Assembly: GCA_030632405.1 (NCBI GenBank)
Contig: DAOVUU010000180.1
Location: forward strand, 1 to 5,953
Length of the DNA: 5,953 bases
Source of the DNA: Desulfobulbaceae bacterium
Lineage (GTDB): Bacteria; Desulfobacterota; Desulfobulbia; Desulfobulbales; Desulfocapsaceae
Direction: 5' to 3'
Below are positions 1 through 5,728 of the stretch, piece by piece. Made by a program: the position numbers and the translations under genes. How positions within the stretch are numbered: the first letter of the stretch is position 1; each line of letters starts with the position of its first letter. Under the pieces are notes generated by a model. It saw only the letters and a program-made list of their open reading frames with translations. It was not told the origin of the DNA and did not search any database.

Positions 1-147
1 ATTATTCTGCTTACCGCTGTGGCCGAAAGGGTGACAACAAGTACCTATTCTCATAGGGATATGCTTGAGAGCGAGGCAGAGGATTATATGCCAAAACCTG
101 TTGAGCCCGCCGAGCTGCTCGAACTGATCAAAAGCTGGTTGGCATAG
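1..147 (+). CDS. Response regulator receiver protein, C-terminal fragment
   Basis: This is the 3' end of a gene that begins before the window; 48 codons are visible, closed by TAG at 145-147. The fragment covers the second half of a CheY-like receiver domain: the end of beta-4 with the switch threonine (visible residue 5, in LLTAVAE), a long polar loop, and the beta-5 lysine-proline pair (visible residues 32-33, in DYMPKP) followed by a final amphipathic helix. The protein stops right after that helix, so it has no C-terminal output domain and is either a stand-alone receiver or a protein with an upstream domain outside the window. The Thr-to-Lys distance is 27 residues, against 22 in CheY, so there is an insertion of about five residues in the beta-4/alpha-4 area. 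The phospho-acceptor aspartate lies outside the window. It may exchange phosphate with the downstream kinase, which is inference from position only. Confidence 0.85.
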   Translation: MILLTAVAERVTTSTYSHRDMLESEAEDYMPKPVEPAELLELIKSWLA

Positions 148-232
148 TTTCTCTCTCCCCGGAGGTGGCGGTCCTCCTATTCATCCGGGAACCTGATTGC
201 CACTAATCTACAACTTATTGCAGGGGGTTGGA

Positions 233-238
233 TATAAT
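233..238 (+). promoter_or_regulatory. Possible -10 box upstream of the receiver-kinase gene
   Basis: A perfect TATAAT hexamer sits 62 bp before the chosen ATG at 300. No good -35 hexamer is found 16-18 bp upstream (the region reads approximately ACAACTT), so this is only a weak sigma-70-type candidate. The 257-270 hairpin would fall in its leader. Confidence 0.3.
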
Positions 239-287
239 CAACGCCTCTATGGCGTGTAGCTGCTGAGCTATAGTGGTAATTAAAATC

Positions 288-291
288 AGGA
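288..291 (+). promoter_or_regulatory. Shine-Dalgarno that decides the ATG start at 300
   Basis: AGGA lies 8 nt before the ATG at 300. The longer in-frame GTG at 273 has no purine-rich sequence at a suitable distance, and the nine residues it would add are not part of the receiver fold. Confidence 0.6.
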
Positions 292-299
292 ATACGGTT

Positions 300-1787
300 A
301 TGGATAACGTACGCATACTGATCATAGATGATGAGAAGGTAATTCGTGAAGGCGTTGGACGTGCTCTTGGCAAAAGAGGCTATGAGATTGCCAAGGCTGA
401 AGATGGGAATCGAGGTCTGGAACTGCTGAAGGAACAGGATTTTCAGCTTGTGCTGACTGATCTTATGATGCCGGGGATCGATGGTTTTGCTGTCATGGAG
501 TGGATTCAGGAAAACCAACCCCACGTAGAGGTCATCGTTATTACAGGTTTTGCCACTGTGAGTAAGGCGGTAAGTGCGATGAAGCAGGGAGCGTTTGATT
601 TCGTAGGAAAACCGTTTACACCTGATTATATCCGTGTGGTAGTTGATCGTGCAATCGATAAACTGGCCTTGAAGGCAGAGACAGAACAGTTACGCGAAGA
701 AAAGAAGATAGGTCTCGAAGCCATTGACAAATCACAGAGTCGGCTTAAAACTGTCTTCGGCTGTATGGTAGAGGCTGTGCTTGTAACCGATACGGACAGC
801 GTCGTCGTTCATCATAATCCTGCGGCAATTAAAATTCTCGAGATACAGACCGATCCGGTCATTGGTAAGCCTCTGGGAGATTCGATTCGTGATATTACCG
901 CGGTGAATATGGTTGCAGAAGCCATCCAGAAATCCATTGTAGTGACCCGTGAATTCGCCCCCGGTACAATATCGCGTAAATATCTGCGGGCTTACTGCTC
1001 GCCGGTTACCTCGGATCAGGGGGAGGTTATCGGTTCTGTTACCACTTTTGAAGATATCAGTACCCATAAGGAAATTGACAGGATGAAGTCAGATTTTGTT
1101 GCAATGGTTGCCCACGAATTGAAATCGCCGCTGGCCTCCATTGAGCAGATGATCTATGCCTCCCAGGTAGGATGCCCATACGAGGAGATGAACTCGTGTA
1201 ATGCATTGCATAAGCGTATGACTGTCAGAACCAAAGATCTTCTTGGGTTAATTGATAATCTTTTGAATCTCTCCAAGCTGGAAAGTGGGACGGTAGTTTT
1301 TAATCTGGAGCCGGTAAGGGGCACCGAGATTATTCAGGACGTCATTGAAATCGCCTCCCCTCAGGCGGAAGTGAAACATATTACAATGACATATACGCCA
1401 TCTGATGAAGACTGGTGGTTTAATGTGGATTACGATCATATGCGCACTGCCATAATGAATATCGTCTCTAATGGTGTTAAATATACTCCCGAAGGGGGGG
1501 AACTGACGATAAACACCTCCATTACCGGCGGTTTTGTCAATCTGGTTGTGAAAGATACGGGTATAGGTATCAGTAAGGAAGATTTACCGCATATTTTTGA
1601 TCGTTTCTTCAGGGTAAAGGGTAAGGCGACACGTCATATAACCGGCTCAGGTCTTGGCCTGGCATTGGTGAAGGAGGTAGTTGAGGCTCACCAGGGATAT
1701 ATCGATGTTGATTCCAGTCCGGAAGTGGGGACAAGTTTGACTCTCAGTTTTCCTCTGGCGAAAACAGAGAAAGTGCAGTCTCACTAA
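300..1787 (+). CDS. Soluble receiver-PAS-histidine kinase (two-component hybrid)
   Basis: The protein has 495 residues from ATG 300; a GTG at 273 would add nine. Residues 1-120 are a receiver domain with the acidic pair D10/D11, phospho-acceptor D54 (in LTDLMMPG), switch residue T82 and K104. A charged helix (about 118-150), probably coiled coil, leads into a PAS domain (about 150-258, ending in the typical FEDIS segment). The dimerisation/phospho-acceptor domain follows, with H272 in the H-box AHELKSPLAS. The ATPase domain has an N-box (N387 and N391), a G1 box DTGIGI (419-424), the F-box FDRFFR (433-438) and a G2 box GSGLGLALVK (449-458). All catalytic motifs look intact. No membrane segment or signal peptide is seen, so it is cytoplasmic and is presumably controlled through receiver phosphorylation and a PAS-bound ligand. 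With the receiver ahead of the kinase, it may act as a phosphorelay intermediate. The upstream receiver gene is a plausible partner, but partner and target are not shown by the sequence. Confidence 0.93.
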   Translation: MDNVRILIIDDEKVIREGVGRALGKRGYEIAKAEDGNRGLELLKEQDFQLVLTDLMMPGIDGFAVMEWIQENQPHVEVIVITGFATVSKAVSAMKQGAFDFVGKPFTPDYIRVVVDRAIDKLALKAETEQLREEKKIGLEAIDKSQSRLKTVFGCMVEAVLVTDTDSVVVHHNPAAIKILEIQTDPVIGKPLGDSIRDITAVNMVAEAIQKSIVVTREFAPGTISRKYLRAYCSPVTSDQGEVIGSVTTFEDISTHKEIDRMKSDFVAMVAHELKSPLASIEQMIYASQVGCPYEEMNSCNALHKRMTVRTKDLLGLIDNLLNLSKLESGTVVFNLEPVRGTEIIQDVIEIASPQAEVKHITMTYTPSDEDWWFNVDYDHMRTAIMNIVSNGVKYTPEGGELTINTSITGGFVNLVVKDTGIGISKEDLPHIFDRFFRVKGKATRHITGSGLGLALVKEVVEAHQGYIDVDSSPEVGTSLTLSFPLAKTEKVQSH

Positions 1788-1832
1788 TGGGCACCCCGGG
1801 TGAAACAAATTCCGGTTGAGTAAAGAAATCTC

Positions 1833-2615
1833 TTAAAAAAGGTGATTTGAAATTTTTTGTGCAGCGGCTTTGAGTGGAATAATTGCCGATTGTAAAAATG
1901 AACTGGTCATGCGAAATGCCGGGCCGGCTATGACTACAGCGGCTTTTGGCCCACCATCCAGGCTGAGTATTGGAGCAGCCATGGCGTGGGTATCACTGTA
2001 ACGTTCTCCTCTGTCGTAGGCAATTCCTGTCCGTTTTATTTCTCTGAGCAGCTGCCTGTACTCTTTTTTTACAACTATTGTATTGTCGTTATAGCGTGTA
2101 AATTTCTGTCGGAGACAAAGTTCCAGGAACTTTGGCTCGCAATGAGACAGTATCACTTTGGCACCGGCGGCCACGTTGATTGGCACCTGTTTTCCCGGCT
2201 GGAAATTAAATCGAATGTGGCTTGGTCCTTCAACATGGAGTGCAAGCACGACATTGGTGCCGGAAAGTATTTCTAGAGCAACGCTTTCACCTGTTGATTG
2301 AGAGAGTTCCGTCAGGTAGGGCTGGGCAACGGTGAGAAGCTTGCTGTCCAGGGATCGAGTGGCCGCGGTACCAAGTTTAAATGCTGATTTGCCGAGCATA
2401 TATTTTTTGGTGAGTGGGTTTTGCTGAAGAAAACCGGTTGCGACCAGTAATTTGACCAATCGACTGGTTGTTGATTTGTGAATTCCCAGTTTTTTGCCTA
2501 TATCCGTGATGCCCAACTCATTATTATACGGCGCAAAAAGCAACAGGATATTAAGTGCTTTTTCGGCTGATGAACTGCTGGCAGGTTTTTGTCCTTTCTG
2601 ATTTTTGTTTTCCAA
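1833..2615 (-). CDS. IclR-family transcriptional regulator
   Basis: Read from a TTG at 2615-2613 the protein has 260 residues, the usual IclR length. That start has AAGGA (2627-2623) 7 nt upstream. An in-frame GTG at 2717 would add 34 residues encoded almost wholly by the MITE-like repeat, including the telltale SRLRGND translation, so I reject it. Residues about 12-75 form the winged helix-turn-helix, with the recognition region around LGITDIGKKLGIHKSTTSRL (34-53) and the wing ending in KKYMLG. The remainder is the GAF-like effector domain, with the family's late signature GIAYDRGE...AMAAPILSLDG near the C-terminus. IclR proteins are dimers that bind small, often aromatic or organic-acid, effectors and act as repressors or activators. 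It is transcribed away from the molybdenum enzyme operon, so control of that operon plus autoregulation is the best guess. The stop codon is 45 bp from the end of the convergent kinase gene, and I see no clear terminator in the gap. Confidence 0.93.
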   Translation of the reverse strand: MENKNQKGQKPASSSSAEKALNILLLFAPYNNELGITDIGKKLGIHKSTTSRLVKLLVATGFLQQNPLTKKYMLGKSAFKLGTAATRSLDSKLLTVAQPYLTELSQSTGESVALEILSGTNVVLALHVEGPSHIRFNFQPGKQVPINVAAGAKVILSHCEPKFLELCLRQKFTRYNDNTIVVKKEYRQLLREIKRTGIAYDRGERYSDTHAMAAPILSLDGGPKAAVVIAGPAFRMTSSFLQSAIIPLKAAAQKISNHLF

Positions 2616-2622
2616 TTTTTCA

Positions 2623-2627
2623 TCCTT
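2623..2627 (-). promoter_or_regulatory. Shine-Dalgarno of the IclR gene, abutting the repeat element
   Basis: On the minus strand AAGGA is separated by 7 nt from the TTG start at 2615. It lies immediately outside the terminal inverted repeat of the element at 2628-2760, so the insertion left the ribosome-binding site intact. It also falls within the possible target-site duplication (2622-2627). Confidence 0.7.
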
Positions 2628-2666
2628 GATGGCGTCGTAAAAACTACATTTAACCAATGTCTCGTC

Positions 2667-2686
2667 ATTCCCGCGAAGGCGGGAAT
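2667..2686. repeat. Internal hairpin 1 of the MITE-like element
   Basis: This is a perfect 8-bp stem with a 4-nt GAAG loop, the common form of this dispersed repeat. On the minus strand it encodes part of the spurious N-terminal extension of the IclR reading frame. Confidence 0.85.
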
Positions 2687-2709
2687 CTAGTAATTTCAAC
2701 AGTTTCTGG

Positions 2710-2729
2710 ATTCCCACCTGCGTGGGAAT
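2710..2729. repeat. Internal hairpin 2 of the MITE-like element
   Basis: This is a perfect 8-bp stem with a 4-nt CTGC loop. Compared with hairpin 1 the stem carries a compensated change (CCCGC to CCCAC on one arm, GCGGG to GTGGG on the other), so base pairing has been kept while the sequence drifted. Confidence 0.85.
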
Positions 2730-2766
2730 GACGGAGGCGGAGAGTTTTTACGACGCCATCATCTTT

Positions 2767-2782
2767 AATAAACTCGTAAAAA
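2767..2782. repeat. Solitary end related to the MITE terminal repeat
   Basis: AATAAACTCGTAAAAA resembles the left end of the adjacent element, GATGGCGTCGTAAAAA. They agree at 11 of 16 positions, including the shared TCGTAAAAA (2774-2782 and 2635-2643), in the same orientation. It begins 6 bp beyond the right end of the element, where TTTTTACGA (2745-2753) faces TCGTAAAAA as an inverted pair. It may be a remnant of a second, related element; no matching opposite end is seen downstream. Confidence 0.4.
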
Positions 2783-2853
2783 GGTCATTTTTTCAGAGAA
2801 GCGGCGTTGAGTGGTTGTTTCGAATACGTGTACCGTGTCTCGTATGTTGGAAC

Positions 2854-2882
2854 TTAATAGAGTGTCATAGTCCTTCTGTCAA
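2854..2882 (-). promoter_or_regulatory. Promoter of the IclR gene
   Basis: On the minus strand a perfect -35 TTGACA (2882-2877) is followed by a 17-bp spacer and the -10 TATTAA (2859-2854). Transcription would start near 2847 and give a leader of about 230 nt that contains the whole MITE-like element before the Shine-Dalgarno at 2627-2623. It is a sigma-70-type call from hexamers and spacing only. Confidence 0.6.
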
Positions 2883-2890
2883 GAAATTTC
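2883..2890. promoter_or_regulatory. Possible operator half: GAAATTTC palindrome beside the IclR -35 box
   Basis: This perfect 8-bp palindrome directly abuts the minus-strand -35 hexamer, where a regulator could act on its own promoter. A short palindrome in AT-rich DNA can arise by chance, so this is only a candidate. Confidence 0.2.
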
Positions 2891-2975
2891 GAAGAATAAA
2901 AGAGATAATTTTTCTGTTATGTTGGGGTAATTGCCTGATATTAATGGATAAATTGATATGTCCTGCTGTGCGATA

Positions 2976-2985
2976 TTACATGTAA
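2976..2985. promoter_or_regulatory. Possible operator: TTACATGTAA palindrome upstream of the operon promoter
   Basis: This perfect 10-bp palindrome ends 7 bp before the plus-strand -35 hexamer. Its core ACATGT (2978-2983) recurs at 2996-3001, overlapping the -35 box, with an 18-bp offset. The placement would suit a regulator of the operon such as the divergent IclR protein; this is inference. Confidence 0.3.
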
Positions 2986-2992
2986 AATGATC

Positions 2993-3023
2993 TTGACATG
3001 TGCGGAAACCAGTGTAGTATAAT
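2993..3023 (+). promoter_or_regulatory. Promoter of the molybdenum enzyme operon
   Basis: Both hexamers are consensus: TTGACA at 2993-2998 and TATAAT at 3018-3023. The 19-bp spacer is longer than the ideal 17, a geometry that lowers basal activity and is seen in promoters that need an activator or DNA distortion. The predicted start near 3030 leaves a leader of about 178 nt before the ATG. Confidence 0.55.
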
Positions 3024-3104
3024 TCCATATATTGGTGCTGGATTTTCAGTATGCGAGACATATTGTTTTGCTTGATTGGTAGCGTGAGACGCTTTTACGA
3101 TGTG

Positions 3105-3139
3105 AAAAAAGGAAGGATTTGATCCCTGAATTCTTTTTT
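3105..3139 (+). promoter_or_regulatory. Leader hairpin with A-tract/T-tract stem
   Basis: AAAAAAG (3105-3111) pairs perfectly with CTTTTTT (3133-3139), and inside it GGAT (3115-3118) pairs with ATCC (3122-3125) around a 3-nt loop. It lies in the predicted leader of the operon, ahead of the ribosome-binding site. It could be a weak terminator/attenuator or a stability element, but the GC-rich part is short and the T-run does not directly follow it. Confidence 0.3.
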
Positions 3140-3194
3140 AAGATAGAATCTAACTATTCCATATTACCTCGGAAATAGAGAGATGCTCAACTCC

Positions 3195-3200
3195 GGGAGG
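3195..3200 (+). promoter_or_regulatory. Strong Shine-Dalgarno of the large-subunit gene
   Basis: GGGAGG is spaced 7 nt from the ATG at 3208 and fixes the start. The stretch ACCTC at 3166-3170 is complementary to GAGGT at 3197-3201 and could mask it in the mRNA, although five pairs is weak evidence. Confidence 0.75.
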
Positions 3201-3207
3201 TTAAAAG

Positions 3208-5724
3208 ATGAGTGAACAAGTTTTTACAAACTGTACCAATGCCGGGCCGGTCAGCGTATATGTCAAAGATGGTAAAGTTACGCGGATGCGGCCTTTGGTT
3301 GCAGAGGATAAGGATTTTAAACCATGGGTGATTGAGGCGGGCGGCAAAAAATATTCTCCACCTAAAAAATTTGCGGTAGCACCCTATGTTCATGCTGACA
3401 GGCGGAGACTTTATTCTGATGAACGCATTAAATACCCGCTGAAACGAGTTGACTTTGATCCAGATGGAGAACGTAATCCACAAAATCGTGGAAAATCCCC
3501 CTATGTTCGTATTTCCTGGGATGAAGCACTGGATATAGTTGCCGGCGAGATTAAGCGGGTTAAAGACACATATGGCGGGTCTGCAATCAGCGGCATGACT
3601 TCCTCCCACCATAACTGGGGAATTGTGGGCTATAAGATGGGACCTTTTGCCCGATTTATGAATCTGCTTGAATTTACTCCTGTCCTCGATAATCCAGACA
3701 GCTGGGAAGGATGGCACTGGGGGGCGACACATACCTATGGATTTTACTGGCGGTTAGGTATGCCGGAGCAGTATGACCTTTTGGAAGATTCTTTGAAAAA
3801 TGCTGAAATGATCGTTCTCTGGTCCAATGATCCTGATACCACCAGGGGAACATATACCGGACAGGACTCGGCTCTCTGGCGTCAATGGTTGAAGGAAAAA
3901 GGGGTCAAGATGGTGTTTATCGACCCGTTCCATAATTTTACTGCCGGAGTGATGGAGGGTAAATGGATTGCCCCGAGGATCGGCACCGATACCTGTCTTG
4001 CCATGGCCATTGCCAACGTCTGGATTACTGAAGATATCTATGACAGGGAATATGTTAAAGAGAGAACAATAGGATTTGATCAATTCAAAAAATATGTTCT
4101 TGGCGAAGAAGACGGACAGGAGAAAACGCCAGAATGGGCCGAAGAAGAATCAGGCGTCAAGGCACGGGTGATACGTGCTCTGGCCCGTGAATGGGCAGCC
4201 AAACGAACCATATTATCTGGAGGTGCTCGGGGTGGTGAAGGTGGCGCATGTCGTCAGGCGTATGGCACGGAATGGGCCCGTATGATGGTTTTGCTTCAGG
4301 GAATGCAGGGGCTTGGCAAGCCGGGGCGTACCATTTGGGGGACCACCATGGGCGCTCCGTCGGATACCAAGCACTGGTTCCCGGCCTACGCCGATCTTGA
4401 AGGCAGGGTTTCCACTGCCCATATTGCCAAATATAAACCAACGAACCCGACAAAGCAGCGATTATACAGACTTACCCTTCCCGATGCCGTTCTTGATCCT
4501 CCTGTCAGCTGGTATGGAGAAGGCTTCTGTGGTCAATCACTGGAGCAGCAGTTCACCCATTTTGAATATCCTATGGAGGGATATTCAGAAATTAAGCTTT
4601 TCTATCGCTATGGTGGCTCATTTATTGGAACCATGAGTGATACAAGCAAATGGGTGAGAATGTATCAGAGCCCGAAACTCGAATTTGTTGTCAACCAGGA
4701 TATCTGGTTTAACAGTGAAACCAGGATGGCTGATATTATTCTCCCCGCATGTACAAATTTTGAACGTGAAGATGTGGGCGAATGGGGAGCCTGTGGCGGC
4801 TACACCTGTCATGCAAGCAGCGGATGTAACTACAGGATTGTTGTCCGTCAGCAGAAGTGTATTGACCCGCTATGGGAGTCCAAGTCGGATTATGAGATAT
4901 TCAGGTTGATCTCTGCGCGTCTTGGTACCGAGGAACAGTTTACAGACGGACGCACTGAACTGGACTGGGTCAAGGCTTTCTATGACTCTTCAGATTTAAA
5001 AGGGATGATAAGCTGGGAGGAATTTGACAAGAAAGGCTATCAGATAATCAATATTTCAGAAGATTATGAATCAACGCCGTCTCTTCGGTGGTTTGCTGAA
5101 GGACGTGACTGTGATACACCTGATACAAATAATCCTAAACGTAATACAGAAAAAGCGAAAGAACTCGGGACATACAGCGGTAAGATTGAGTTTGTCTCAG
5201 AGAGTCTGAAAGCGAATTTCCCCGATGATGAGGAACGGCCAGTATCTCCTCACTATATACCAAGCTGGGAAGGGCATCACAGCGAGATGTATGATAAATA
5301 TCCATTGCAGCTGTTGTCGCCTCATCCGCGTTTTTCCTTCCATTGCCACTACGACAAACACACAGACTGGCTTGATGATATTCCCGTGCATCGAATTAAG
5401 AAGGATGGCTATGCCTGGTGGCCCGCCCGTATCAGCTCTGAGGATGCGGCATTGCGTGGAATCCAGAGCGGTGATATTGTCCGCCTCCATAACCATCGGG
5501 CATCGGTCCTCTGTATTGCAGTGATTACAGAGCGGATACGACCGGGGGTTATCCACAGCTATGCCTCATCGGCTAAATATGACCCGCTCGTTCCCGGCAA
5601 TGCTGACTCACCGGACAGAGGTGGCTGTGTAAATATGCTGACACCCTCACGTATGGTCTCAAAAAATGTTCCGGGAATGACCCCGAATTCGTGCCTGATC
5701 GAAATCGAAAAATGGGAGGGCTAA
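3208..5724 (+). CDS. Molybdopterin oxidoreductase large subunit, transhydroxylase/resorcinol hydroxylase (AthL/RhL) type
   Basis: This 838-residue protein of the DMSO reductase superfamily would bind bis-MGD molybdenum. Long blocks match my recollection of Pelobacter acidigallici pyrogallol-phloroglucinol transhydroxylase AthL (about 875 aa): GPVSVYVKDGKV (13-24), ERNPQ (88-92), NPDSWEGWHWG (162-172), PEQYDLLED (186-194), ILPACTNFER (511-520), LLSPHPRFS (702-710) and DRGGCVNMLTP (803-813). By that alignment the Mo ligand is S165, flanked by D164 and W166; H134, Y142, Y394, C529 and Y532 match the AthL active site, while K143 and E344 replace R153 and W354. The N-terminal CxxCxxxC Fe-S motif and any Tat signal are absent, as in AthL, so it is cytoplasmic and relies on the Fe-S protein encoded 4 nt downstream. 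AthL moves hydroxyls between trihydroxybenzenes; the related RhL and DbhL hydroxylate resorcinol and alpha-resorcylate. The family is firm, the substrate is not. It ends in tandem stops TAA TAG. Confidence 0.93.
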   Translation: MSEQVFTNCTNAGPVSVYVKDGKVTRMRPLVAEDKDFKPWVIEAGGKKYSPPKKFAVAPYVHADRRRLYSDERIKYPLKRVDFDPDGERNPQNRGKSPYVRISWDEALDIVAGEIKRVKDTYGGSAISGMTSSHHNWGIVGYKMGPFARFMNLLEFTPVLDNPDSWEGWHWGATHTYGFYWRLGMPEQYDLLEDSLKNAEMIVLWSNDPDTTRGTYTGQDSALWRQWLKEKGVKMVFIDPFHNFTAGVMEGKWIAPRIGTDTCLAMAIANVWITEDIYDREYVKERTIGFDQFKKYVLGEEDGQEKTPEWAEEESGVKARVIRALAREWAAKRTILSGGARGGEGGACRQAYGTEWARMMVLLQGMQGLGKPGRTIWGTTMGAPSDTKHWFPAYADLEGRVSTAHIAKYKPTNPTKQRLYRLTLPDAVLDPPVSWYGEGFCGQSLEQQFTHFEYPMEGYSEIKLFYRYGGSFIGTMSDTSKWVRMYQSPKLEFVVNQDIWFNSETRMADIILPACTNFEREDVGEWGACGGYTCHASSGCNYRIVVRQQKCIDPLWESKSDYEIFRLISARLGTEEQFTDGRTELDWVKAFYDSSDLKGMISWEEFDKKGYQIINISEDYESTPSLRWFAEGRDCDTPDTNNPKRNTEKAKELGTYSGKIEFVSESLKANFPDDEERPVSPHYIPSWEGHHSEMYDKYPLQLLSPHPRFSFHCHYDKHTDWLDDIPVHRIKKDGYAWWPARISSEDAALRGIQSGDIVRLHNHRASVLCIAVITERIRPGVIHSYASSAKYDPLVPGNADSPDRGGCVNMLTPSRMVSKNVPGMTPNSCLIEIEKWEG
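5714..5720 (+). promoter_or_regulatory. Shine-Dalgarno of the Fe-S subunit gene, inside the large-subunit gene
   Basis: GGGAGGG overlaps the last codons of the large-subunit gene (W-E-G) and lies 8 nt before the ATG at 5729. This, with the 4-nt gap between genes, indicates a single transcript and coupled translation of the two subunits. Confidence 0.75.
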
Positions 5725-5728
5725 TAGA

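Larger units (their letters stand above)
148..299 (+). other. Spacer between the receiver gene and the receiver-kinase gene
   Basis: This 152-bp stretch has no credible gene. It contains two short inverted repeats. The first is GGAGG (161-165) facing CCTCC (173-177) across a 7-nt loop. The second is TAGCT (257-261) facing AGCTA (266-270) across a 4-nt loop, extendable by one G-T and one T-A pair to 255-272. Neither is followed by a T-run, so neither is a convincing intrinsic terminator. A possible -10 box lies at 233-238. Confidence 0.5.
2628..2760. mobile_element. MITE-like palindromic element, 133 bp
   Basis: The ends form a perfect 18-bp inverted repeat, GATGGCGTCGTAAAAACT at 2628-2645 against its reverse complement at 2743-2760; a further T/A pair (2627/2761) makes it 19. 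Inside are two hairpins. ATTCCCGC (2667-2674) pairs with GCGGGAAT (2679-2686) around a GAAG loop, and ATTCCCAC (2710-2717) pairs with GTGGGAAT (2722-2729) around a CTGC loop. The two hairpin units are also inverted relative to each other, so the element can fold as one long branched stem. There is no transposase, so any movement would be in trans. The flanks ATCCTT (2622-2627) and ATCTTT (2761-2766) match at 5 of 6 positions and could be a decayed target duplication. From general knowledge, hairpins of the type ATTCCCGC...GCGGGAAT with flanking GTC/GAC are widespread dispersed repeats in Desulfobacterota and other proteobacteria. Confidence 0.85.
2616..3207. other. Divergent intergenic regulatory region
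   Basis: The 592 bp between the IclR start and the molybdenum enzyme start contain no credible gene; short open frames here run through the repeat element and show no family features or ribosome-binding sites. The region holds, in order: the IclR Shine-Dalgarno, the MITE-like element, a solitary related end, a minus-strand promoter (2854-2882), an AT-rich control segment, a plus-strand promoter (2993-3023) and a leader of about 180 nt for the operon. Confidence 0.7.

Noticed and set aside
161..177. GGAGG/CCTCC hairpin after the first gene as an intrinsic terminator
   Set aside because: The stem is 5 bp with a 7-nt loop and no T-tract follows, so there is too little to call it a terminator.
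1788..1832. Possible terminator between the convergent kinase and IclR genes (CACCCCGGGTG near 1792-1802)
   Set aside because: The GC palindrome leaves only a 4-bp stem with a 3-nt loop and is not followed by a T-run on either strand. The T-run at 1853-1858 lies inside the IclR coding region and is preceded only by a weak AT stem.
2667..2729. The two inverted hairpins as part of a CRISPR array
   Set aside because: There are only two units, in inverted rather than direct orientation, enclosed by perfect terminal inverted repeats. That is MITE-like structure, not repeat-spacer structure.
2722..2985. Plus-strand 87-residue open frame across the repeat and intergenic region
   Set aside because: Its first part is translated repeat end, it has no ribosome-binding site, it shows no recognisable domain, and it overlaps the divergent promoter region.
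3183..3215. Ten-codon open frame overlapping the large-subunit start, as a leader peptide
   Set aside because: It has no properly spaced ribosome-binding site, its sequence shows no codon run typical of attenuation, and its middle is simply the Shine-Dalgarno of the main gene.
3208..5724. Large subunit as formate dehydrogenase, nitrate reductase, polysulfide/thiosulfate reductase or acetylene hydratase
   Set aside because: The N-terminal Fe-S cysteine motif and Tat signal are absent, and the Mo-ligand region reads NPDSWEGWHWG with serine, not Cys/Sec/Asp as in those enzymes. The matching blocks are specific to the transhydroxylase/resorcinol hydroxylase group.
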